Below are positions 42,101-64,000 of a stretch of 64,000 bases of DNA, in pieces. Position 1 is the first letter of the stretch. Every line of letters begins with the position of its first letter. The notes under the pieces are model-generated. The model saw only the letters and a program-made list of their open reading frames with translations, was not told the origin of the DNA and ran no database searches. The DNA comes from Cyprinodon diabolis (taxonomy: Eukaryota > Chordata > Actinopteri > Cyprinodontiformes > Cyprinodontidae): assembly GCA_030533445.1 (NCBI GenBank), contig CM060076.1, positions 26,336,603 through 26,400,602 on the forward strand. Direction: 5' to 3'. A program made the translations under genes and the position numbers.

Positions 42101-42341
42101 ACCTGAACATCACGTTGCAATACTATAAAGTTTCCACACATAAAATGCCAGCTCATGAATGTCAAAAAACAAATGCACGTGCACATCATGAGGCACGCAT
42201 ACATGCAGTTGGTACATGCGCGTGCACGTTGCCACTCCGCAGAGAGTAGTCACGACATTCCGGCACACTCGCGCTCTTACCATACACACAAAGCAGCAAA
42301 AGTCCGGCGCTCTCCTTGGTGCTGAAATTAAGCCACCCCAT
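38966..42341 (-). CDS. lamp5: LAMP5 (BAD-LAMP) lysosome-associated membrane glycoprotein family member, complete, 6 exons
   Basis: Type I membrane glycoprotein of the LAMP family; in mammals it marks endosomal and synaptic-vesicle-like compartments in neurons. Coding exons in transcript order: 42341-42281, 41892-41714, 41343-41212, 40975-40879, 40335-40147, 39141-38966. They total 834 nt (277 aa), against 280 aa for human LAMP5. The ATG at 42341 is chosen because it gives a signal peptide ([20 protein letters not shown]) with likely cleavage before EQEGEN. Then come [20 protein letters not shown], the lumenal LAMP domain with paired cysteines ([23 protein letters not shown]), a transmembrane helix ([20 protein letters not shown]) and a short tail ending [10 protein letters not shown] with a tyrosine-based sorting element. 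Tail-to-tail with pak5, 6.6 kb apart. Confidence 0.96.
39142..40146 (-). other. lamp5: lamp5 intron 5 (1.0 kb)
   Basis: Non-coding sequence between lamp5 exons 5 and 6; no repeat or RNA gene recognised. Confidence 0.85.
40147..40335 (-). CDS. lamp5: lamp5 exon 5: lumenal domain
   Basis: 189 nt, phase 1 to 1. It encodes [31 protein letters not shown] and [13 protein letters not shown], all LAMP5-specific. Confidence 0.95.
40336..40878 (-). other. lamp5: lamp5 intron 4 with G21 tract
   Basis: AT-rich intron; the only marked feature is the 21-base G run at 40828-40848 (C run in the transcript). Confidence 0.85.
40828..40848. repeat. G21 homopolymer
   Basis: 21 consecutive G, in the lamp5 intron just after exon 4. 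Confidence 0.95.
40879..40975 (-). CDS. lamp5: lamp5 exon 4: lumenal domain
   Basis: 97 nt, phase 0 to 1. It encodes [20 protein letters not shown] and TSHFISAYN. The donor AACC|GTGAGT is followed about 30 nt into the intron by a 21-base homopolymer tract. Confidence 0.94.
41212..41343 (-). CDS. lamp5: lamp5 exon 3: lumenal domain
   Basis: 44 codons, phase 0. It encodes [20 protein letters not shown] and [15 protein letters not shown]. Acceptor TTCCAG, donor AAG|GTGCAT. Confidence 0.95.
41714..41892 (-). CDS. lamp5: lamp5 exon 2: lumenal domain start
   Basis: 179 nt, phase 1 to 0, acceptor ATCAG and donor GAC|GTAAGG. It completes the signal peptide and encodes the conserved [10 protein letters not shown] and [14 protein letters not shown]. 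Confidence 0.95.
42281..42341 (-). CDS. lamp5: lamp5 exon 1: start codon and signal peptide
   Basis: ATG at 42341-42339; 61 coding nt, phase 0 to 1, donor TATG|GTAAGA. It encodes [20 protein letters not shown], the first half of the signal peptide. Confidence 0.9.
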
Positions 42342-43124
42342 CGCTACCAGCTTCCCCGGAGCCGGAAAAAAAAGGGGGGCTGACTGACTGACTGGGCAGT
42401 CTGGGATGAACCCGCGAAAAGAAAAGAGGAACACGGACAGGGAGGGGAACCGGTGAGAAAGAAAGAGAGGGGAAAGCGAGAGAGAGGGAGAGTTAGAGAG
42501 AGAAAAAAGGAGGGTTGCCTCTATCAGCACCAAGAGGTGACGCTCAGATCATCATGAATGCAGCAAAAGATGCCTCCGCGTTGCATCCGAGATCCGGCAC
42601 CAACGAGTTCCATCCGTCCGAACCGACCTCCTCACGCCTTCAAGGTGGACAGGTGTCACCCCCAGAAACAGCTGAAAGTCTGAGTTACCTCTAGATATCA
42701 GACACATAAAAAAAGACCCCTCTTCATTTGAAGTGAAGAAAAGTCAACTTCTTTTAGGCGGCGACTGACGCTACTCCCGCAGTGCTGTAGTCTTCATCTC
42801 TGCCATAGGAGCTGAAATGATGCACGTCTGGAGGGAGAAGCCGACAACTCCCCCTCTCCCTCCCCTCCGCTGACAAACTCCACTCCCTCAAGGTTGCAGC
42901 TCTGTGTATTTGGAGTGAGAGTTTACACAAAATGGTAGATTCCATAAAAAAGGAAACATTAAAACACTTAAATTAAAAAAAAATCTGAATCAACGCGTCA
43001 GACTAAAAAAAAAACCTGATTGGTTAAAAGACTTTTGAGCAGGGCTTCACAACTACATTCTTTAATACATACTTCAGGGCAATACGCAACCGATTGCTTT
43101 CTTTAACAAACGGCGCACAGTCGT
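42342..43124 (-). other. lamp5: lamp5 upstream region and 5' UTR
   Basis: Sequence between the lamp5 ATG and the ankrd63 stop. It is GC-richer than the introns, with a GA-rich low-complexity run at about 42455-42510 (CT-rich in transcript sense). It should hold the lamp5 promoter; no TATA box is obvious. Confidence 0.5.
43061..43066 (-). terminator. ankrd63: ankrd63 polyadenylation signal (ATTAAA variant)
   Basis: Minus-strand ATTAAA about 60 nt past the ankrd63 stop; a plausible proximal poly(A) signal. Confidence 0.35.
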
Positions 43125-44543
43125 TTAAGAGTTGGTCCTTTTAAACTGAAAGTCAAATTCGCACTTGACGGAACTGATGCTGTCGATGCTGGGGGTGCTG
43201 TCCACCAGCGGGTGCTTTGGGTACTGGGGGAAGGTCTCTGATCGCGGAAAGCGGCCTAATGTCGGCACCGAGTCCTGTTCCAGGTCTCCCTCGTTCTTTT
43301 TAAACTCCGGGGAGGTAAATCTGCGGAAGAATTTATTAGTCAATACTGAGAAAGCAGTTGTAGTGGATGCAGAAGGTATCATGTTAAACTGAAGTGGTTC
43401 AGTCAAGCTGATCGACTCGTTGCGCCTCCTCGCTGTCCTGATTTTACGCACAGGCTCCACAATGCGCTCCGGGGGTGTAGGACTAAGCATACTAGCTGGC
43501 AGACTGCATCTTTTTCTATAATAGCACTCGTTAAATTTTCGCATACGGGAAGTTTTCTCCCTTCCCATCTCAGTATCACGTCTGTTGTGAGGAAGAGGCG
43601 TCAATAGGATGCTTAGAGTGGATGGCGCGCAGGGATGCGGCAGGTTTCTTTTTGGCTGCGGGGAGAAGAACATTGATTTCTCAGCACTGCGATTGTTTAG
43701 GAGAGGGGGCAAGTGATGCGAGGAGGAGGGTATCCCTTCCAGGCTGTTACGGTGTTTAGAAATGGGTTGAGGGTAAATCCCTGACCGGGGAGCAGGAGCG
43801 CGTAATTCAGGGATGTTATACTGTAGACCAGAGGAGCATTTATTGTTTTCCCTTTCCAGCTCCATCGCTGGCAAACGGCTGGGTTTTATCTGTGGTATTG
43901 GACACAAGGTGCGAATATGAGACATTTCTCCATCATCACAAATTTCGAGAACTTCAAGTTTCCTTGCCAAGCTATCAACTTTTCCCTCAAACTTCCCTCC
44001 ATCAGCCTCATGGCTCCTCTTGGAGGTGTTGGTGAGCGCAGAAATACACGCTGTGTGCCCGAGGAACTTTGCTACTTCAACTGCGGAGTTTCCCGCTTTG
44101 TTTTGCCTGTCTATCTGCAGACCAAGCCTCTTGAAGGCTCTCACCAAAAACTCCACTACCAGGGTGTGACCCGCCACAGCCGCGTACATCAACGGGGTGT
44201 TGCCCCAGGAGTCCTGGATCTCTGGATCTGCGCCGTTCTGGACCAGGATCTTAACCGCGTCCAGGTAGCCAATCTCACAGGCATGACTGAGCGCTGTGCG
44301 TCCGTTCCCATCTTGATAGTTGACACTTGCTCCTTTCTGAAGCAGAAGCTCTATAAACCTGCAGCGGGTCTGACTATCGGGCAGCAGGACGGAGCAGATG
44401 AGAGGCGTCTGTGCGCCGCCCGCTTTGGAGTCAACGATTTCTCCATCCAGTGCGTCCAGAACAAACCTGGTCAGGTGGACTTTATCCTTGGACATCGCAT
44501 CCAGGAGGATTTTTGTTCCTGTCTGCTCACTAGCTTTGAGCAT
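43125..44543 (-). CDS. ankrd63: ANKRD63-like ankyrin-repeat protein, intronless, 472 aa
   Basis: Single uninterrupted reading frame. The N-terminus (KILLDAMSKDKVHLTRFVLD, ALDGEIVDSK) matches vertebrate ANKRD63, which starts with the same helix pair followed by ankyrin repeats. About four ankyrin repeats are visible at residues 45-78, 79-111, 112-148 and 149-172, with the GRTALSHACEIGYLDAVKIL and GNTPLMYAAVAGHTLVVEFL consensus. The rest is basic, Ser/Pro-rich and probably disordered, ending in an acidic/aromatic tail (VKCEFDFQFKRTNS). Human ANKRD63 is about 380 aa, so this copy has a longer tail. No molecular function is established; ankyrin repeats bind protein partners. The start is the first ATG, about 80 nt downstream of a TATA box. 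It lies between lamp5 and plcb4, same strand as both. Confidence 0.88.
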   Translation of the reverse strand: MLKASEQTGTKILLDAMSKDKVHLTRFVLDALDGEIVDSKAGGAQTPLICSVLLPDSQTRCRFIELLLQKGASVNYQDGNGRTALSHACEIGYLDAVKILVQNGADPEIQDSWGNTPLMYAAVAGHTLVVEFLVRAFKRLGLQIDRQNKAGNSAVEVAKFLGHTACISALTNTSKRSHEADGGKFEGKVDSLARKLEVLEICDDGEMSHIRTLCPIPQIKPSRLPAMELERENNKCSSGLQYNIPELRAPAPRSGIYPQPISKHRNSLEGIPSSSHHLPPLLNNRSAEKSMFFSPQPKRNLPHPCAPSTLSILLTPLPHNRRDTEMGREKTSRMRKFNECYYRKRCSLPASMLSPTPPERIVEPVRKIRTARRRNESISLTEPLQFNMIPSASTTTAFSVLTNKFFRRFTSPEFKKNEGDLEQDSVPTLGRFPRSETFPQYPKHPLVDSTPSIDSISSVKCEFDFQFKRTNS

Positions 44544-44622
44544 ATTATTTCAACAGAAGCAAAGTTCAATCAACTAAACTCATATGTTTCCGGTGAAAGC
44601 CTCCAAATAGAGCCTCCAGCCC

Positions 44623-44631
44623 CTTTTTATA
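44623..44631 (-). promoter_or_regulatory. ankrd63: TATA box of ankrd63
   Basis: TATAAAAAG on the minus strand, 80-88 nt upstream of the ankrd63 ATG. This spacing leaves a 5' leader of roughly 50 nt. It is the only clear TATA box just upstream of a start codon in the window. Confidence 0.65.
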
Positions 44632-45089
44632 GTGGAAGCAAAATTTCCCTGCGGCTACTCAGGCATAATTAACTGCTTCTTTCTGCTTTCTAATGGAAAT
44701 GCCTTGTTTATAATAATAAAGAGCCTCCGCGGTGGCGCGTTAGATGCTTGAGAGGGGATGTTGCATATGAATTCAGCCGGCACTTGTTGAATGAGATGAA
44801 GAGAAATAAATTTGGGAAGTAATGATGACCGTGTACAGTCCACTCTCACCAGGTTCAGGTCTGGAGACATCAGACACAACCGTTCAAACTGTTCCAAAAC
44901 AAACGTTTCTACGTTTTGATTTGAAAAGTGTGGCGTGCATTTTTAATCATTCCTGTTGAATCCTCTAACTGCAGCTGCGGATCCTTTGTGATTTCTCCTG
45001 ATTCTTTAGTTTGACTATCTCAGATTGAGTTAGAACAGATGGAGTTTTTAAACATAAAATCCTGTCTTCCTACAGAATCTCAGCATAAT

Positions 45090-45560
45090 TATGTTTTGAT
45101 CAAACCGGTTTTTATTGTAAGCTTTATTCAGGGTCATTGTTGATGTGAACTCCCACACAGGTCACAGGATTTAAAGATTTTTTAATAAACAGATTTCCAG
45201 CATTCCCATTTGTTCCTCCCAACTACCTCATGTCTTCTGAGGAAAAGTATCCCAACAGCATGATACCACCACCTCCTTGTTTTACAATGAGGATTATGTT
45301 TTAAGTAATTATCTTCTCTTTTCTTCTGTTACACATAGAACTTGCATTATATTGTTAAGTTTTGTTCTATTTCTCAATTTCCAGAGTCTTTCTATCTGCT
45401 TTCTTTGAGCCAGACCAGATTTGTAAAATGCACCACTAACAGTTGTCCTTTCAGACAATTTTCTTCTTTTAACAGAATTTTAAGGCTGTGGCAGAGTTAC
45501 CATAGACCTCTTGGCTGCTTCTCGGTTGTTTTAGTACGTTTGCAAGTGTGCTAAAATACT
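45090..45560 (-). mobile_element. Decayed Tc1-like fragment
   Basis: Antisense landmarks in order: AACAGCATGATACCACCACC, CAGATTTGTAAAATGCACCA, TGTCCTTTCAGACA and GACCTCTTGGCTGC. Same family as the other old relics. No frame. Confidence 0.65.
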
Positions 45561-48500
45561 AGTTTTTAGCTACTGTATGGGCATAATCTGGTTCATCCTT
45601 CTCATCTTTCTTTCTGACCTAAGTTATTTGATAATACTTGATTTAGTGATGTTTTCTAACAGCTGCATCTATAATTGATTAAATGATATGATGACTATTT
45701 CCTAATCGGTAACTTCCGAATTGCAAATTTTAACTTTTATTTTATTTTTTTACATGAATGTCAAAGTTATCAGGTCTAAGAAAAAAACTTCCCTTTCTTC
45801 CCCCCCCTAAACATTACACGGATGACACCAAAATCCCCATATGTCAGTTTGTTATTGAAATGTGCTAGAGGTAAAGGTGTGTGATGACTTAAGACACAAA
45901 TGAGGCTTAGGTTGATGTCCCATTTTTACACCTGGATTTATTGATACACGTACTATAAAACAGTATTAAAGGAGCTGGATAACAACAGTATAGTCAATGC
46001 TATAAGTCCAACAATACAATATAAATACAAAAACACACACTGAATGTCTGTTGACAAGCTACAATTCAAATAGAAAACAAAGAAAGAAAATGAAACCAGG
46101 GATGTTGCTCTGCAAAAATAATCTGCTTTTTTTCTTAGTTTAGGACAAACTCAAGATCCAAAGGTTACATTTTTTCACATAACAGAAACAACTAGTGCAA
46201 AAAAAGCTTCTAACATAATAATCTTAAACTACACATTATCTAATATATATAATATATATTTATTTATATATACCTCCATACAAATAACCCCTTATTTTGG
46301 CATTTAATCATTCATAAAATAATTTAAACATCCTAACAGACACAGAGTGGCACATCTGAAAGCAATGGAATAAACTTTAAAAGCACTTTTTACTGGTTTT
46401 TAATCTCTGTTCTAGATATGTGGCTAGATCTTTAGATTGTGTGGTGTGATGCAGTGAGGGCAGACAGGGAAACACAAAGACGAATGATCAAGAAAATAGG
46501 CCAGTGCTTGAATAAATGTCCCTCCCCAACATGGCTGTCTGTCCACAAACTGTTCAGGGAAAGAACACAGGTGAATCAGAAAGATGAGCCAGTTAAGTGA
46601 CCTCCAGCAGAATATATATACATGAACGTCTCATCAACCTTTTTTATTACAGCAGAAAAAACAGGAAAAAACAAAAACATTTCTCTTCAAGAAACGCCCA
46701 AACATTAACAAGTGCTTTTATCCCCATTTTAAAAGTCAATGTCACTTCTGCCTGTGATATTTTAGTAAACCTTTGGTTTCTATGCTGTGCGTCCTTATAT
46801 TAGCCTACTCTTCATTTGTGATGGTTAGGGCTCTTTTTAAAACCATCTTTAGACACAGAAACAATATTCTACTGCACATTTATGTTACGGTCATCTTTTT
46901 AAATAATTTGTTTTTATTTTTCCTGATTTGCAGTATGAATCAGAAGTTTAAATACATTCATTTTGGGCACAGATCCTAGATAATTTTTGGACATATAAGG
47001 TTAGATTTATACATTTAAAACTCAGATATACATGTTCCTTCTCTAATATTCGTTTAAATGTTTTTTAGCAAGTTAAAGAGAAAGCACTCTTCTTAATAGC
47101 AATGTCAGTGTTTATCTAAACAGCATATTCTCACCCAGTTTTGTCCATGTTTAATCTAACCTTACAGCATAGGAAAAACTCCATCCTACACACTAAGAGT
47201 TCAATTAACAGGACAAATGCAAATTCAAACCTCTTGGCATATATCAGTCAACAGTAGATGCACCTCTATCATTCCTTTGTCAAATAAATATTGCATTTAT
47301 AAAACACTTCAGATATATTTCGGAGCCTTAACCAGAGTAATGCCCAATGCTTGGTGATTTCTGGGCATTTTGGTAAAGAACATCTACACAGATATCAGAC
47401 AAGGTGCATGAAGCATTTTAACTTGCATGCATAACTGACACTGTTTGGGGATACTCATTGAATTTAAACCTATCAACCCAGTTTTTGTTTTTAAAACTAG
47501 ATGACACTGAACAGGTGAAACTCATCGGTAAAAGTTCAACATTTCATGTCACTCATTTAAAAGAGTGATTATTTTCACAATCAGGTTGAGTATTTCACAT
47601 CTTTAATACTTTAAATAATTTTTTTTATGATTGAGGCTATCAGATAATAATCCAAATTCAGAAACAGAACATTCGAATATGGTAAAAATCTAAAAAAAAA
47701 TGGAATCTCCTGGTGTCGCACCCTAACCAGCTGATTGTGTCACATGCAAATGGTTCCCATGTCTTTGCTGTAATTGATTCCTCAGTCTGCATCAGTAGAC
47801 ATAGTCATAGGGAAGATTTTCCTTCACACACCTTCCACAAGAAAACTGAATGGAAGGAAAAAGTGTGGTAGGAAAAGGTGCACCATCAACAGATAATCGC
47901 AGTCCTAGGAGGATTGTCAAGCAAAAATCGTAAGACGAATCTCAGCACATGGGCTACAAATGTCACAAATGTTGCATCAAGCCATGATCTCATGGACCTG
48001 CTGTTGTTTTCCCACTGTTTTTTTTAATTTTATGTTTACAGTGAACTCAGCCATCTACAGAGAAACTATGGAGCGTTTCCTTTTGTTGACAAACTTTATG
48101 GAGATGCTGATTTGATTTCCAGCAGGACGTGTTACTTGCTCATGCTGCCAAATTTACTTAAAGCTGGTTCACAAACCATGGTGGTACTGGGCTTGATTGG
48201 CCGGGAAACTGGAACCGGAACCACATAAAGGATTGTCAAGAGGCAGCTATAGTCTTTGAAGTGACAAAAGACTGAAATATTTAAATTAATTTAGAAAGAA
48301 ACTGAGTTCAACTTTTAGAGATGACTGACAATAAATATTGAACTTTTTGAAGATATTCCACTTTTTCGCAATGTACCCGTACATTTGTAAAACTCATCTA
48401 AATTGGAAATTAGAACCAATTAAAATGCTAGTAACTGCACCAAAATGATAAACATTTATGCCAATGATGTGCTTGTAAACCTCTAATCAGCACAGTATAA

Positions 48501-49532
48501 GGAAGCAGTAAACACTAGCTTTTAAAGGATAAGGTGGCTAAAGTGCAGTCTAATGGAGGAAGTAAAAAATAAATTCACCATTATGAATTGGTAGATTTTA
48601 TTGCCTCTGGTCATGGTAGAGCAAATATATAACCACCTCCTACTCTGTTTTCCCCACGTTTGGGTTACTGTCACACACTGCAACAGCTGTTTAGATCTTT
48701 AAGGGAAGGATGGGGTTACTTTTGCATAGAATTTGTGATCCTGTGGCTTAAAATGACATCTACAGTCATAATAAATTAGAATACGCGCTTCAATGAGGAC
48801 TGTTTGCCAAATTCAAAGTTCCTTAATGAAGGTATTAAACTTTTCATTAAGCCCACATTTCTGTATCAAAAACAAATTTTCATTAATTTGTTGTCAGATA
48901 TTCATCCGTAAAGTCGTTTCCATTTGCTGTTAGTGGAAAATCATCTAAATTAACAAACGTGGGGTTCATTTCTTTGTAATTAACCTATATGTTTGACTGA
49001 TCTATCTATTTACAGGGAAGTTTTTAATGACATCATTTATTGAGTATGACGAGAGAGAACGATGCATTCGGAGGAAATCTGATAAATAAAGCCTGTTAGA
49101 TCAGATTTTTAGGTGAAAGTCTATTTGACTTTCTGTATCAAATAGCAAATCAGATCTATCTAAGTTAATGTGTGTAAAATTACCCATCATCCCTCCATCA
49201 TCCCTCTCTTTAGGACTTATATTTTTAGTAGTAGTTGTTTCTTTAAATACATTCTTACTGAAAAACAGAGAATCAAACAGTAGTGCACAGCTAGATTTCC
49301 CACATTGAACAACCTATGGTGTAAAAAGTGCTTCGGACAGGACTGGTGGAGTGTGTACACTGTATTCCACAAAGTGTAATCATTTGTGCTGAAATAACAT
49401 AAAGTCTAACAACTCGTCTCCCCTTTTTTTACATACTGTATTCGTGAGATTATTGGGTGCTAATTAAAAAAAAAAAAAAAGACAAAGAAAATTAGATATC
49501 TGCTGTGTGTTAACCGTGATGCATGCATGTGC

Positions 49533-49562
49533 TTTATTCTACCGACGGCTGAAGCTTTTATT
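49533..49562 (-). terminator. plcb4: plcb4 polyadenylation signals (candidates)
   Basis: Two minus-strand AATAAA hexamers at 49557-49562 and 49533-49538, about 400 nt past the plcb4 stop. A longer 3' UTR is possible. Confidence 0.45.
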
Positions 49563-49952
49563 GTGTGTAAAACAGAATGAAGTCAATGACTGAGATGTAC
49601 GCACAGTGGAGGAGGAAGGGGTGTGTCTGTTTCTGTGTTGCTTTATCTGCGAGGTAACATTTCCCATCTGGAGGACAGTGGTTACGCCCAGTGGTACAGC
49701 GATAAGCAGCAGTGGCTCAGTGGTACAAAGTTGATTGGCGGGATAAAGGTGCAGAAGACGCGTGGCGGGAGCGAACAGAGGATAAAGCTTCCATGTTTGA
49801 GATTGAGGACTGGACTGTTTTTTTTTCAGGAGGATGTTGTTCTTTTGCACTGTAGAGGATGTCCTGCAGGGGGAGTGTTTCTGCACCTCTGCGTGAGAGG
49901 GTATGAGTGTGTTTCAATGTACATGTGTGGGGCCTGTGACTCGCTCAGGCGC

Positions 49953-64000
<14,048 letters not shown>

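Larger units (their letters stand above)
44632..49952 (-). other. Region between ankrd63 promoter and plcb4 stop
   Basis: About 5.3 kb, AT-rich, without recognised genes. It contains a Tc1 relic (45090-45560); the plcb4 3' UTR is expected at the high-coordinate end. The rest is unremarkable. Confidence 0.65.

Noticed and set aside
42186..42533. 115-aa frame extending upstream of the lamp5 start
   Set aside because: An in-frame upstream ATG would add a long Ser/Leu run before the signal peptide. The start at 42341 gives normal LAMP5 length and a normal signal sequence.
43917..44672. 251-aa plus-strand open frame antisense to ankrd63
   Set aside because: It mirrors the codon pattern of the real minus-strand gene; no recognisable domain and the opposite frame clearly encodes ankyrin repeats.

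Overview
This window is vertebrate nuclear DNA, almost certainly from a ray-finned (teleost) fish. Coding exons are short, bounded by GT/AG splice sites, and separated by long AT-rich introns full of simple repeats and Tc1-like DNA transposons. The peptides read directly as orthologues of well-known vertebrate proteins. The species cannot be named from the sequence. There are no prokaryotic-style operons, CRISPR arrays or phage genes.

There are four protein-coding genes. (1) pak5 (pak7), a group II p21-activated kinase, lies on the plus strand. Nine coding exons between 16390 and 32367 give about 674 residues, from just after the Cdc42-binding N-terminus to the stop. The N-terminal exon is not in the window, so positions 1-16389 are read as a large 5' intron. 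(2) lamp5, a LAMP-family membrane glycoprotein, lies on the minus strand: six coding exons from 42341 down to 38966, complete at 277 aa, tail-to-tail with pak5. (3) ankrd63, an intronless ankyrin-repeat gene on the minus strand (44543-43125, 472 aa), has a TATA box. (4) plcb4, phospholipase C beta 4, lies on the minus strand: 20 coding exons from the window edge at 64000 down to a stop at 49953. They encode the end of the X-Y linker, the Y half of the catalytic barrel, the C2 domain and the long C-terminal coiled coil. The upstream half of plcb4 lies beyond 64000.

The order pak5 - lamp5 - (ankrd63) - plcb4 matches the human 20p12 block PLCB4-LAMP5-PAK5, except that ankrd63 sits inside it. In human, ANKRD63 is in the related 15q15 block with PAK6 and PLCB2. 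Three of the four proteins are tied to neuronal signalling in other vertebrates; no regulatory linkage can be shown from the sequence alone.

The non-coding part carries one intact Tc1/mariner element with an open 343-aa transposase (5376-6623), at least six decayed copies of older Tc1-like elements, and a 700-bp hAT-like non-autonomous element with perfect 8-bp target duplications (62729-63428). It also holds two inverted copies of a TTAA-flanked MITE (4941-5310 and 51103-51431), a CACTG-ended MITE, SINE-like pieces, and a palindromic EcoRI-site minisatellite (18241-18447). Several GC-richer, motif-dense stretches in the pak5 introns are candidate enhancers. I found no convincing new multi-gene system. 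The most notable items are the mixed-paralogon gene order, a GC-AG intron in plcb4, the intact Tc1 element and the precisely bounded MITEs.
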